DNA of 64,000 nt. Source: Nitrososphaeria archaeon. Its GTDB lineage: Archaea > Thermoproteota > Nitrososphaeria > Conexivisphaerales > DTJL01. The translations under genes and the position numbers were made by a program. The stretch lies in the NCBI GenBank assembly GCA_029775965.1, contig JARVJU010000008.1:1-64000 (forward strand). The letters run 5' to 3'. This document shows, piece by piece, positions 10,550 to 20,902 of this stretch; the first letter of the stretch is position 1, and every line of letters starts with the position of its first letter. Under the pieces are notes generated by a model. The model ran no database searches. It saw only the letters and a list, made by a program, of their open reading frames with translations, and was not told the origin of the DNA.

Positions 10550-11515
10550 CTAAGTATTCACAAGCTTTATTTCGAAGTCTTCCCTTTTGGAAGCCTCTTC
10601 CCAATATAGGTTTACCTGTTCCTGTATCGATCTAATCACTTCCTTTCTTCTTACAGGATTGAACAGATGCTGATATCTCGACTGGGTTGCCAAGTATTCT
10701 TCTACAGGCTTGAGTGCTCTTGGCACAACTGTGTGTTTAACCTTTCCTTCAACAGCTTCCTTTAGAGGCCATATCCCTGTCTCTACTGCAAGCTTCTCCT
10801 CTCTAATCGTTTCCCTTGGGTCATACCCCCAGCCAGTTGGGCAACCTGCGAGAGATATGTAGAGCTTCGGACCTTTGAAGGTAGAACCCTTTTCAACCTT
10901 CCTCAGAAAATCTACAGTGTATGAAGACGAAAGGGTTGCTATGTATGGAGGGTTATGAGCTCTCCATATTTCAAATAAGTCCTTTCTTTTTTGTATGTTG
11001 CCTGCAGGCTCTGAAGGTACAGGAGGCGTTGTTGCAGTTGCTGAGCCTACGGGTGTTGCGGAAGATACTTGGAAGCCTGTATTTCCGTAAGCTTGGTTAT
11101 CATAACAAAGATAGTAGAAGTCTAGATTCCTGTATATTGCTCCAGAAGTGGACTGAAGACCTATATCGTATGCAGCTCCATCGCCAGTAAGAACTACAAC
11201 CTTTAAGTCCTCAGATTCGGGTATCTTCCCTTTTCGAATAAGTATGTCGAATGCGTCCCTTATTCCCTGAGCTCCTGCAGGAGCGCTTGCAAAGGCAGTG
11301 TAAAGCCAGTTCGACTTGAGGGGCACTAGAGGATAATTAACCATTATGGTCATACACCCTGCTGCATTAACCCAGACCACATTTTTGCCAAGAACTTTAT
11401 GGAATAGCCTTACAGCAAGAAGTCCACCACATCCTGCACAAAGAGATCCTCCAGGCGCCAAATAATCTATCTGGGGTACATCCCTAAGTGTTTTGTACTT
11501 TGATTGTAGCTCCAT
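10550..11515 (-). CDS. porB: Pyruvate/2-ketoacid:ferredoxin oxidoreductase beta subunit
   Basis: APGGSLCAGCGGLLAVRLFHK; TPP motif GDGAAYDIGLQSTSGAIYRNLDFYYLCYDNQAYGNTGFQ. Confidence 0.93.
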   Translation of the reverse strand: MELQSKYKTLRDVPQIDYLAPGGSLCAGCGGLLAVRLFHKVLGKNVVWVNAAGCMTIMVNYPLVPLKSNWLYTAFASAPAGAQGIRDAFDILIRKGKIPESEDLKVVVLTGDGAAYDIGLQSTSGAIYRNLDFYYLCYDNQAYGNTGFQVSSATPVGSATATTPPVPSEPAGNIQKRKDLFEIWRAHNPPYIATLSSSYTVDFLRKVEKGSTFKGPKLYISLAGCPTGWGYDPRETIREEKLAVETGIWPLKEAVEGKVKHTVVPRALKPVEEYLATQSRYQHLFNPVRRKEVIRSIQEQVNLYWEEASKREDFEIKLVNT

Positions 11516-12742
11516 TTAAATCTGAACCTCCTTTGCAGTTCTTACCATATTCTTTGTTGTTTCTAGTTCTTCTTGTCTCATCAGAAATATAGGGTCAGGT
11601 GATTCAGCACCAATTTCATTTTTGATCGCTTCGAAGATTTTCTCCATCTCCTCTACAGTTATCTGTTTTCCGCCTAGCCCTCCTATAACAGGTAACAGAA
11701 GCTGAGGCCTGTTTCTTCTGTGGTAGAGTGATGCAACGACCTCGGGATATATGATACCTCCTGAGCCAAGAGAAATATTCTGGTCGAAAACAGCAACACC
11801 TCTTCTCGCTGATAGGTATCTTGCTACAAGGGAAGAAGGAAAAGGTCTGAGCATTCTGAGTTTCAAAAGACCTGCAGGAAAACCTCTTTCTCTTAGTCTT
11901 CTAACAGCCTGCTTTGCTATGGTTGAGAAAGAGTTCGAAATTACGATGACAAATTCTGCATCATCCATCATGTATGGCTCTACTGGCGAATAGCTTCTCC
12001 CAAATATTCTCTCGAATTGCAAGGCTGCTTCTTCAAATACAGAGAGAGCCCTTATAGAAGACGTGTGCATGTGATATTTGAAGTAGCTGTAAAGTGCTCC
12101 GTTAAGAACAGTCGCACCCTTCGAAACTGGCATGTTCGCTCTAAACGGGTTAGGAGGGTTATAATCAGGAAGGAATGTTGATACATCTTGCTCACTGGGC
12201 AAGGTAACCTTCTCTCTTGTAAATGAAAGATAAAAACCATCTAGGTTCACTATTGCAGGTAGGAGTACAGAGCTGTCTTCAGCTACTCTGTATGCTAGAA
12301 GTATAAGGTCCAGAACCTCTTGGCATGTCTCAGCATGAAACTGTAAAAAGCCCGTATCCCTAGCTGCTAGCACATCGTTGTGGTCTGGCTCCAGAGTTAT
12401 GGGTGCAGCAAGAGCTCTGGCGACGTTTATCAGCATCATGGGTGCTCTCCACCCTGATATATTATACAGCATTTCCAAAGCATAAAGGAGCCCTTGACTG
12501 GATGTTGCAGTGAAGACCCTTGCCCCTGCAAGGGATGCTGCCCCAGCTGCTGTCAGCATAGAATGTTCAGATTCCATCTGAACGAGTTTAGCGTCCATCT
12601 CGCCTAGTCTTACCCACTTCGCTATAGTCTCTATTATTTCTGTCTGGGGTGTTATGGGATAAGCTGGTATGTAATCGGCTCTTCCGAGTCTTGCTCCCCA
12701 TGCAGCAGCCATATTGCCTGTCATAAGCATATCCTTTGTCAA
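11516..12742 (-). CDS. porA: Pyruvate/2-ketoacid:ferredoxin oxidoreductase alpha subunit
   Basis: YIPAYPITPQTEIIETIAKW; MESEHSMLTAAGAASLAGARVFTATSSQGL. TTG at 12742 preceded by GGAGGTGA is a better start than the track start at 12787. Confidence 0.9.
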   Translation of the reverse strand: MTKDMLMTGNMAAAWGARLGRADYIPAYPITPQTEIIETIAKWVRLGEMDAKLVQMESEHSMLTAAGAASLAGARVFTATSSQGLLYALEMLYNISGWRAPMMLINVARALAAPITLEPDHNDVLAARDTGFLQFHAETCQEVLDLILLAYRVAEDSSVLLPAIVNLDGFYLSFTREKVTLPSEQDVSTFLPDYNPPNPFRANMPVSKGATVLNGALYSYFKYHMHTSSIRALSVFEEAALQFERIFGRSYSPVEPYMMDDAEFVIVISNSFSTIAKQAVRRLRERGFPAGLLKLRMLRPFPSSLVARYLSARRGVAVFDQNISLGSGGIIYPEVVASLYHRRNRPQLLLPVIGGLGGKQITVEEMEKIFEAIKNEIGAESPDPIFLMRQEELETTKNMVRTAKEVQI

Positions 12743-13647
12743 AAGGCAATCACCTCCCTTTCGATGTTTATCGCCTTCGGAGGGCACTCCCTATAGCAGA
12801 TTAGGCATCCCTTACAGTTATCATAGTCTATCTCAGGCTTCCCATCTTGTCTTAGTATAAGCGCAGACTCAGGGCAGTAAGCATAGCATACAGTACAGGC
12901 TGTGCACTTTTCATAGTCAACCACAGGCTTAAAGATCCTCCAGCTGCCTGTTTTGGCAACCTTTGAGTTTCCCACAGCTATTATATCTTCCAAGCCATCG
13001 TTCGATGTTATCATTTCAAGAGGAACAATTCTCAATTTTTTCTCGCTTTCTTCCGTGGCTAATTCTAAAGGTTCCAGCGAAGAGAATATCTTCCTTCCAA
13101 GCATGACATTTTTCTTTATCATCTCTTCACTCAGACCTATCTCTTCGAGCTCTGTTACTATGGCTTGCTCAAGAGAGCTCTCCTTGACAAGTCCGACCAA
13201 CCTTGCTGCTGCAGCAGCAGACGCTGAACTTATTATAGGCTTCCCTAGCATCTCCATTGCAGAGCTTGTCAGGTCATAGCTGGCAATTCTTACGTCGCTA
13301 GGTAAAGTGTAATGCTCTCCAATTATATTTGCTGATTGAGCATTCAGGAATATTGCACCTTTTTTTCTTATACCGTCAGTCACCTTAGCAACAGGGCTAG
13401 CAAGCAGAGTTGCATCCATCACGATAAGCAAATCAGGGTCGAAGACATAGCCTCTTTCGAGAATTTCGCTATCGGATATCCTTGTGAAGGCTGTTACTGG
13501 GGCTCCTCTCCTCTCCGCACCGTAAACAGGCGAGTCTTGAACATTCATCCCCTCTACAAAAGATGCTGTACCGAGAATTCTGCTCGCAGTTTTTGCACCT
13601 TGACCCCCTCTGCCATGGAAGCGAACTCGCACTATCATTAATATCAT
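12739..13647 (-). CDS. porGD: Pyruvate:ferredoxin oxidoreductase gamma-delta fusion
   Basis: VRFHGRGGQGAKTASRILG...SPVYGAERRGAPVTAF plus C-terminal 2x[4Fe-4S]: CTACTVCYAYCPESAL, CKGCLICYRECPPKAI. Start at 13647 or 13638 rather than 13737. Confidence 0.9.
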   Translation of the reverse strand: MILMIVRVRFHGRGGQGAKTASRILGTASFVEGMNVQDSPVYGAERRGAPVTAFTRISDSEILERGYVFDPDLLIVMDATLLASPVAKVTDGIRKKGAIFLNAQSANIIGEHYTLPSDVRIASYDLTSSAMEMLGKPIISSASAAAAARLVGLVKESSLEQAIVTELEEIGLSEEMIKKNVMLGRKIFSSLEPLELATEESEKKLRIVPLEMITSNDGLEDIIAVGNSKVAKTGSWRIFKPVVDYEKCTACTVCYAYCPESALILRQDGKPEIDYDNCKGCLICYRECPPKAINIEREVIAF

Positions 13648-14214
13648 TAGAAATTTATCCGGGATTACTATTAAAGGTTGTGTGAGAATGTAAAAATCCA
13701 GTGTTAGAGCAAGAAAATAATTTGTTATCAAAGGCAATTTTACGAATGCATGTACATAAAGGAAAGGATCTTTGGTTCTTCTATGAACATGCCTGGGATT
13801 AAATCTAAGTAATGAAATATATACTCAGTCTACGCTAAACAATTTTTGTACCAAATAAACTCAAAGGGTGTATTTTAGTGTTCTTTTGGTGAATCTCGAC
13901 GCTAGCTCAGAAATCGAGAAGCTTTTGAGAGATTAAGATAATTGATGATGGGAATACATAGTGCGCCTATTGAATAGCTCTTACACAAAATCGCTGCACA
14001 AACATGAGGACTGGAAGAAGGATAACTCTCGTTTCAGCTTAGACAAGTTGCTTGCTATTGCTCTATTTTGTAGAAAGAACAACGAAGACAATCTTTTCGC
14101 AAAGTATGCCTCGTCCATTAAGACTGGGTACAACCTTTCGAATTGTTATTACACAATACTTTCTCGTTCAAGCTTTTAGATAGCTATGTTACTTTTCTTT
14201 TAAATTGCTTATCT

Positions 14215-14955
14215 TCATTTCCTTTCCAAAAATGATTTAATACCTTCCTTAGTCTCTTTTGTCAGTACATACTCTGCTATCTCTCTGAAGGATGAATCAT
14301 AATCGAAATTATAAAGATGTTTTGACAGCCTTTCCTTTGTAATCTTTACCAAGCTTTCTGGAACCTTACCTATCTCCTTCGCCCATGATTTAACCTTCCC
14401 TTCTGCATCGTCGATGTAGATATCGTTAATCAAGCCCCATTGTAGCGCAAGCTTAGCATCCACTTTTTTAGAAGTAAGAAGCATTTCTATCATCCTCTTT
14501 CTGCTTACAGAAGTTGGAGCTAGAGAAAGCGCCAGAGCTGGACCTACGCCAACTCTTCCTTGTGACAACATAAAGTATGACTCGCTATGCGCTATTGCAA
14601 GGTCACAAGCTAGGACAAGTTCGACCCCAACACCTAACGCAGGACCGTTTACCACTGCAGTGATGACTTTTCCACTCTTGACTATAATATCAAAGACAGG
14701 TTTAATATGTTTGATGAAAAGAGATAATGACGCATCCAGCGAAGATGCTGAGTAAAGGTCGTTCAAGTCTTCACCCGCAGAAAAGTATCTTCCTTTTCCT
14801 GTAATAGCAACAATTCTTATGTCTTGGTCATTTGAAGCATCCTCGAGATAATTTTTCAACCCTTCCCACATCTCAATGTCAATTGCATTTGCCTTATCTT
14901 CCCTGTTCAACGTGAGCCAGTATACGTTATCTTTCTTCTCGGAGATGATCTTCAC
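14215..14955 (-). CDS. Enoyl-CoA hydratase/isomerase family
   Basis: Crotonase motifs AGEDLNDLY and NGPALGVGVELVLACDLAIA. Confidence 0.9.
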   Translation of the reverse strand: MKIISEKKDNVYWLTLNREDKANAIDIEMWEGLKNYLEDASNDQDIRIVAITGKGRYFSAGEDLNDLYSASSLDASLSLFIKHIKPVFDIIVKSGKVITAVVNGPALGVGVELVLACDLAIAHSESYFMLSQGRVGVGPALALSLAPTSVSRKRMIEMLLTSKKVDAKLALQWGLINDIYIDDAEGKVKSWAKEIGKVPESLVKITKERLSKHLYNFDYDSSFREIAEYVLTKETKEGIKSFLERK

Positions 14956-15058
14956 AGTTCCTTAGTCTGAATTCAGGTGTTCTTAAGCATAAATGTCTAG
15001 CCTGATGAATGCTAGCTTATATATAAAAGTGCTATGGGTAGATAGCTAGAGTTTAGCT

Positions 15059-15994
15059 TTGGATGGTTATGCCATAGGAATTGATATAGGGGCAACAAAC
15101 ATGAGGGTCTGCTCTATCGATAGCAATAGAAGACTGCTCTGGAGTGAGAAGCATTATTTAGACATGAGCTCTCCTCCCGATTCTTTTCTAGCTCAGATAA
15201 AAAAGATAATCATGAAACATAAAAGCTTATCCCCTATCTCAGTAGGAATAGCTGTAGCTGGTTATGTATCTATGAAGAGCAACAAGGTTCTGAAGATGCC
15301 GAATGCTGGGATAGGAGAATTTGACCCTAGTGTAAGTATTGAAGAATTCCTTGGTGTCAAGCCATGGATCATAAACGATGCTGTCGCAGCAGTTATCCCT
15401 GAGTTTCTGGTTGAAAACGGTATGAAAGAAGGAAACATAAGCGATCTGGTGTTCATCACACTCAGCACTGGAATAGGGGGTGGTATTCTGTTGAACGGCA
15501 GAATCGTAGCAGGAAAAGAAGGCAATGCACACGAGGTTGGACATATAGTCGTAGATTATGAAGGTGAAATGGAATGCGCATGTGGGGGAAGAGGACACTG
15601 AGAGGCGTACTGTTCTGGTGCAAACTTACCTAGATTTGCTATAAAGACAGCTGGTCAAGTAAAATCTTTACGTGGTAATAATAAACTTGATGCCAATAAA
15701 ATATTCAGCCTAGCAAAAAAAGGAGATAAAGCAGTAGCTGGAGCTGTTAATAAAGCGATCAAGATAAACGCAGCTGGTTTTGCAAGCGTGGTAAATGAGT
15801 TCTGGCCTGATAAGCTTGTCATAGGAGGCTCCCTTGCCCTGAGTCAATGGGAGAGTTACGTAGTTCCTTCTCTTGAAGCATCAAAGAAATTAGTTTCACA
15901 CGATATACCGCAGTATAGGAAGAGCTTCTACGGAGATAGCGTCAGCTCTTACGGCGCAGCCCTATTCTCTCTATCACCATATACGTTCTTATGA
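15059..15994 (+). pseudogene. ROK-family sugar kinase (glucokinase-like) with a single in-frame TGA at 15599-15601
   Basis: AIGIDIGATNMRV...TGIGGGILLNGRIVAGKEGNAHEVGHIVV...CACGGRGH[TGA]EAYCSGANLPRFAIKTAG...DKLVIGGSLA...; both halves are in the same frame and no other stop occurs. Confidence 0.85.
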
Positions 15995-16031
15995 GAAAGA
16001 CTTAACTTTCTTTTTGAATAGGTCTTGAGCT

Positions 16032-16457
16032 ATGTCCTCTGCAAGATTAAGAACTGGGTCTAAGGTTGCAAAGATTCTTGTTGCAAAGGCAGGCCTGGAT
16101 GGGCATGATAGAGGGGCTAAAGTTATAGCTAGAGCACTGATGCAGGCGGGATATGAAGTAATATACTTGGGGGTTCATCAAACCGTTCGAAGTATAGTGA
16201 ATTCTGCTATAGATGAAGATGCTGACCTAATAGCCATAAGCATACTGTCTGGCTCGCATATGGAGTTTGCTCAGGATATTATACATATGCTGAAGGAAAA
16301 AGGCTTTTCAAGGCCTGTAATTATGGGTGGCATCATACCAAGTCAGGATATCCCAAAGCTCAAAAGACTTGGCATACAACTTATCTTTGGACCTGGCACT
16401 TCTATAGAGGATATAATCAAAAGTATAAGAATGCTGTTGTTGGAAAAAAAGGTATGA
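16032..16457 (+). CDS. mcmA2: Methylmalonyl-CoA mutase small subunit / B12-binding domain
   Basis: KILVAKAGLDGHDRGAKVIARALMQAGYEVIYLGVHQT signature. Confidence 0.93.
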   Translation: MSSARLRTGSKVAKILVAKAGLDGHDRGAKVIARALMQAGYEVIYLGVHQTVRSIVNSAIDEDADLIAISILSGSHMEFAQDIIHMLKEKGFSRPVIMGGIIPSQDIPKLKRLGIQLIFGPGTSIEDIIKSIRMLLLEKKV

Positions 16458-16870
16458 CAAGTGTAAGAAGGCTTGAACATATAGGCATAGCTGTGAATGA
16501 TATAAACTCTGTATTGCCCTTTTATTTGGAGAGGATGGGGTTGACGCTAGCGTGGGAGGAAGATGTACCTGAGGAAAAGGTCAAGATAGCTATGCTTAGC
16601 GCTGGGGATGTATACATCGAGCTTCTGGAACCTACCTCTTCAGAGAGCTCTGTCTATAAATTTCTACAAAAGAGAGGTGAAGGGTTGCATCACATAGCAT
16701 TCGAAGTTGAAGACGTAGATTCAGCTGTGACTGAACTAAGAGAAAAAGAAATTAAGATTGTCTATAGCCATGCAAAGAGCATCGGTAATAAGAGAAAGAT
16801 AAACTTTATTCATCCAAGTTCATCACACGGTGTTCTGGTAGAGCTCATCAAGAGATACAAGCTAGGTTAG
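16454..16870 (+). CDS. mce: Methylmalonyl-CoA epimerase
   Basis: LEHIGIAVNDINSVLPFY...GEGLHHIAFEVEDV...IHPSSSHGVLVELI. Confidence 0.92.
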   Translation: MTSVRRLEHIGIAVNDINSVLPFYLERMGLTLAWEEDVPEEKVKIAMLSAGDVYIELLEPTSSESSVYKFLQKRGEGLHHIAFEVEDVDSAVTELREKEIKIVYSHAKSIGNKRKINFIHPSSSHGVLVELIKRYKLG

Positions 16871-17169
16871 CCTTTCCAGAATCCTACTATTATTCCAGCT
16901 ATGAATGCTATAGGATAGCTGAAGAATATCGGGCCTATGGCATTGTACAACGTAAAGGCAAAGGTTCTCAGCTTGGAGAAGATCAAGGTTGTAGATACGA
17001 AAGGTATGCTCAAACCAATGTATCCTGCAAGGAGTATCGCAAGGACGATAAGTATTATCGATGTAACAGCCTTCTTTGCTGCAAAGCCAAACAATAGCCC
17101 GTCTATGAAAAGCAGTAGCAGATTTATCAGTGATGCATATGGTTCCAGCTGAGCAGGTAGTACGACCAT
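16867..17169 (-). CDS. Small membrane protein, FUN14-like
   Basis: 100 aa, 3 TM segments, GLLFGFAAKKA / GIIVGFWKG. Confidence 0.5.
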   Translation of the reverse strand: MVVLPAQLEPYASLINLLLLFIDGLLFGFAAKKAVTSIILIVLAILLAGYIGLSIPFVSTTLIFSKLRTFAFTLYNAIGPIFFSYPIAFIAGIIVGFWKG

Positions 17170-17476
17170 AGATTATCGTATAATTACAGGCTATATAAGA
17201 TTTTGAAACCCCCTTTACCTGAAAGACAATAACATATATTTATTTGTCTTTGATAATTTGCTCTGGCATTTTCTATTCAAATACTAAAAACTCGTAGCAT
17301 TAATATCAGTTCTTGCAGAACAATGGTTTGATATATTTGTTTTTTATGGTAAAAGGTCTGAATTCAATACCAATTAGGTTATTTTGGTATACCAGAGATT
17401 AGCATAGAAAGGTATTTGGCGAAGTCTCGCATAGGAAGGGGTTACCTTTTATAAGCAACTCTGTTCTCTTCATGCT

Positions 17477-17998
17477 ATGCCGATTATGGAAGTGCTCGGA
17501 AAGAGGCCTACGATACATCCGTCTGCCTACATAGCCAAGACTGCTTGGATAATAGGAGATGTAAAGATAGCCTCTGGCGTAAGCATATGGTTCAATTCTG
17601 TACTAAGGGCTGAGGGTGTCTCCATAAGCATAGGCAGCGACAGCAACGTAAGAGACGGTTCACTGATACATCCTGATAGCATTTCTACAGTAATAGGAGA
17701 AAGAGTGAGCATAGGCCACGGTTGTAGGGTGGAAGGTGTATACATAGCAGATGAGGTTCTTATAGGGTCTGGAGCAATAGTGCTAGAGGGGGCTAGAATA
17801 GGGAGAGGAAGTCTGATATCTGCTGGCTCGGTTCTCCCTGCGGGGTCTGATATTCCAGAATTCAGCTTGGTAATGGGAAATCCTGCGAGGATAGTAGGTA
17901 GAACTGACAGCAGGCATAAAAGGGCTGTTCAGGAAGCATGGAACGCATATTCTGAACTAGCAAATTCATACAGGGTATCGAGAATCATATCTGAATAA
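17477..17998 (+). CDS. Gamma-carbonic anhydrase-like / left-handed beta-helix protein
   Basis: Hexapeptide repeats, SVWFNSVLRAE-like segment, SIGHGCRVEGVYIADEVLIGSGAIVLEGARIGRGSLISAGSVL. Confidence 0.85.
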   Translation: MPIMEVLGKRPTIHPSAYIAKTAWIIGDVKIASGVSIWFNSVLRAEGVSISIGSDSNVRDGSLIHPDSISTVIGERVSIGHGCRVEGVYIADEVLIGSGAIVLEGARIGRGSLISAGSVLPAGSDIPEFSLVMGNPARIVGRTDSRHKRAVQEAWNAYSELANSYRVSRIISE

Positions 17999-18001
17999 AA
18001 G

Positions 18002-20902
18002 GTGATCGGGATGCAGGCAAGAGGTGCATTTGCCCTTTTTTCCAATGAAGTTCAGTCTGTACTTGGGTCGCTATCTATCAGAGAACCCACACCTCCACAG
18101 CAGGCAGCTATCCCTGCTATCTATGAAGGCCAAAATGTCCTCTTGGCTAGCCCTACAGGATCTGGAAAGACGGAGGCAGCTATTCTACCCATAATAGATA
18201 GGCTTGTGAGAGAAAAAAGGGAATCAAACTTGGGAATAAAGGCCCTTTATATCTCTCCTCTTAGAGCTCTCAATAGAGACCTCTTAGACAGACTTGAGAA
18301 GGTGTGTAAACAGCTTGACATAAAACTATCTGTTAGGCATGGAGACACATCTTTGCAGGAAAGGAGGGTTCAAAGCCTTTCACCCCCCGATATAATGATA
18401 ACTACCCCTGAAACCTTGCAGGTTCTGCTCGTATCCAGACGGATAAGAAGTTACTTGTCTACTCTGAGATGGGTTATAGTTGATGAAATTCATGAGCTTG
18501 CTTCTGATAAGCGAGGAACACAACTTTCTGTATGCTTGGAGAGGCTTGCACAGGTAAGCAAGGAGGAGTTTCAGAGAATAGGTCTTTCAGCTACCATAGG
18601 AAATCCTGAGCTGCTTGCTTCTTTTCTGGTTGGAGTTAACAGAAGCTGCAAAGTGATAAAAGTAAGCCCCTCCAAAGCATTTGAATACACTGTAAAGTAT
18701 CCGAAGCAGCAGGATGAGGATAAAAGGTATGCAGAGAAAATGCTAACTTTTCCTTCAGTAGCATCAAGAGTTAGACTCGTAGCCTCTTTAATAAAGCAGG
18801 GTCCGGCTATAGTCTTCACAAATACAAGGTCTGAGGCAGAGATCCTTGCAAGCAGGCTAAGGCTTCTGGAGCCAGATATAAGAATAGCAGTTCACCATGG
18901 GAGCCTATCCAGAGGCAGTCGGTCGAAGGCTGAAGAGAGTCTTAAGAGTGGAAATCTTAAGGCAATAGTTTCAACAAGCAGCCTAGAGATGGGGATAGAT
19001 GTAGGCATACTGAACATAATAGTGCAGTACGGCTCACCTAGGCAGGTAACAAGGCTAGTTCAAAGGGCAGGAAGAAGCGGTCACACTCTAGCTAGGGTAA
19101 GCAGATGCGTTATAGTGACGCAGGATTCAGATGATACCTTTGAAGCAGGTGTAATAAGCAGATTTGCGTTGAAAGAGATGTACGAAGATACGGAGCTTTA
19201 CAACAAACCTTATGATGTACTAGTTCAGCAGCTGGCTGGGCTTCTCATAGAAAGAAGAAGCTGGAAGATTGAAGATATTTACAGTTTGATCAAAAGGGCA
19301 TATCCCTACAAAGATCTTGAAAAGATAGAGTTCGAGAGAGTACTGGACTTCATGCAGTCAATAAGGCCAAAAATAGCAAACTATAGAGAAGGAATACTGT
19401 CAAGGCCTTTTGATAACAAAAATCTGTACGAATATTATTTTCAGAATCTTTCGATGATTCCGGAGACCAGACAATATCCTGTAGTATGCGGAGATGAGCT
19501 TGTGGGGAGCCTTGATGAAGAGTTCGTAGCCAAGGAGGGAGATATAGGCAAGAAATTCATTCTAGGCGGCAGTCCTTGGAAGATAGAGCAAGTCTTTGAA
19601 GGGAAAGTCTTCGTAAGAAGGGAGAAGGACGCTCTGGGTGCGATACCAACATGGGTTGGTGAAGAGATTCCAGTGCCAGCAGAGGTCGCCATGGAAGTTG
19701 GTAGAATAAGGGGGGAGCTTGCGAGTATGTCCATCTCTTCGCTCGGCAAAGAATTTGAAGTTAACAAAGAAAAAAGAGTTGAAACTGGAAAAATAGCTGA
19801 ATTTGCAGCTCAGTACAATATGGATAAAGATTCCATGACTCTTGCTGCAAAGGAAATCATAATGCACAAAGAATTATCAATTCCTGTGCCCAGTGATAAG
19901 TTTGTTACTGTGGAGAGAGCTAAGGATCTGGTAATAATACATACACATAGGGGATTAAGGGTGAACAGGACCGTTTCAAGGCTTCTATCTGCTATTCTTT
20001 CGATTGAAAGAAAGATAGTAGCAAGCGAAGACCCATACAGAGTAATACTGGAAGGGAAGGGGTTGACGGCTCTTGAAACTGCAGATGAGCTGAAAAATTT
20101 AGCAAGCAAGGATATAGAGGCAATACTGAAAAATTCGTCTGAGGAATCTGGGCTTTTTAGAATAAGATTCATGCATGTAGCTAGGAAGATGGGTGTACTA
20201 GAAAAGGATGCAGACCTTACAAGCAACCTGCTCGACAAGGTACTCCAAGCTTATAAAAGGACAGTTGTGTTTGATGAGGCCTGGAAGACCTTTGCCCATG
20301 AAGACATAGATATACGTGGAACAAGCAGATTCATATCTGATATATCTTCAGGCGTCATAAAGATAGAGGTTATCGAAGGGTTGAAAGAACCTACCCCAAT
20401 TGCAATGATAGGTCTTGAAGAGATGATGAGAAAAGGGGAAGTGATGGACCCAAACAGGTTAAAGAGATTAGCTATAGAATCTGCAAAGGCAAGGTCCTTG
20501 GGTAATACTATCAGCTTGGTTTGCACATCATGCTGGAAATACTCTGAAGACGTATACCCTGCGGAATTAAAAGACAAGCCAAAATGCCCGTTCTGTGCTT
20601 CTGAGAAGCTGGCATCTTTAGAAATCGATACAGAAGAGTTAGACAGCTTAATGAGAAGGATGAGAATAGGTTCAGGATTAACAGATAGGCAGAAGAAGCT
20701 TCTGAGAAAAGCCAAGAGCAGCGCCGAGATTAATCAAAGATACGGTATACTTGGTATTGTTGCTCAGAGGTTCGATATAAACAACGATGAGATTAGGCGC
20801 ATTCTAGATGCTCATGCAAGTGCAGATACATCGTTCTTTGCTGAACTAGTAGAATCTGAGAGGAAAAACATAATTAAGAGATTCATCAGGAAGGCTGACT
20901 AG
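18002..20902 (+). CDS. lhr: Lhr-like DEAD/DEAH-box helicase
   Basis: ASPTGSGKTEAA, DEIHEL, GLSATIG, VQRAGRSGH, and C-terminal Cys4 Zn ribbon (CTSCWKYS...CPFCAS). Confidence 0.85.
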   Translation: MIGMQARGAFALFSNEVQSVLGSLSIREPTPPQQAAIPAIYEGQNVLLASPTGSGKTEAAILPIIDRLVREKRESNLGIKALYISPLRALNRDLLDRLEKVCKQLDIKLSVRHGDTSLQERRVQSLSPPDIMITTPETLQVLLVSRRIRSYLSTLRWVIVDEIHELASDKRGTQLSVCLERLAQVSKEEFQRIGLSATIGNPELLASFLVGVNRSCKVIKVSPSKAFEYTVKYPKQQDEDKRYAEKMLTFPSVASRVRLVASLIKQGPAIVFTNTRSEAEILASRLRLLEPDIRIAVHHGSLSRGSRSKAEESLKSGNLKAIVSTSSLEMGIDVGILNIIVQYGSPRQVTRLVQRAGRSGHTLARVSRCVIVTQDSDDTFEAGVISRFALKEMYEDTELYNKPYDVLVQQLAGLLIERRSWKIEDIYSLIKRAYPYKDLEKIEFERVLDFMQSIRPKIANYREGILSRPFDNKNLYEYYFQNLSMIPETRQYPVVCGDELVGSLDEEFVAKEGDIGKKFILGGSPWKIEQVFEGKVFVRREKDALGAIPTWVGEEIPVPAEVAMEVGRIRGELASMSISSLGKEFEVNKEKRVETGKIAEFAAQYNMDKDSMTLAAKEIIMHKELSIPVPSDKFVTVERAKDLVIIHTHRGLRVNRTVSRLLSAILSIERKIVASEDPYRVILEGKGLTALETADELKNLASKDIEAILKNSSEESGLFRIRFMHVARKMGVLEKDADLTSNLLDKVLQAYKRTVVFDEAWKTFAHEDIDIRGTSRFISDISSGVIKIEVIEGLKEPTPIAMIGLEEMMRKGEVMDPNRLKRLAIESAKARSLGNTISLVCTSCWKYSEDVYPAELKDKPKCPFCASEKLASLEIDTEELDSLMRRMRIGSGLTDRQKKLLRKAKSSAEINQRYGILGIVAQRFDINNDEIRRILDAHASADTSFFAELVESERKNIIKRFIRKAD

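Noticed and set aside
13961-14179. 72-aa plus-strand ORF
   Set aside because: No recognisable motif or clear ribosome binding site; may be chance.
15599-15601. Genome-wide UGA-as-Trp code change suggested by the ROK TGA
   Set aside because: Many other ORFs here end properly at TGA, so a general code change is not supported; only this gene is affected.
19441-20238. Antisense ORFs opposite lhr and similar antisense ORFs throughout the track
   Set aside because: Low-complexity Ser/Leu/Phe-rich translations typical of the reverse strand of real genes.
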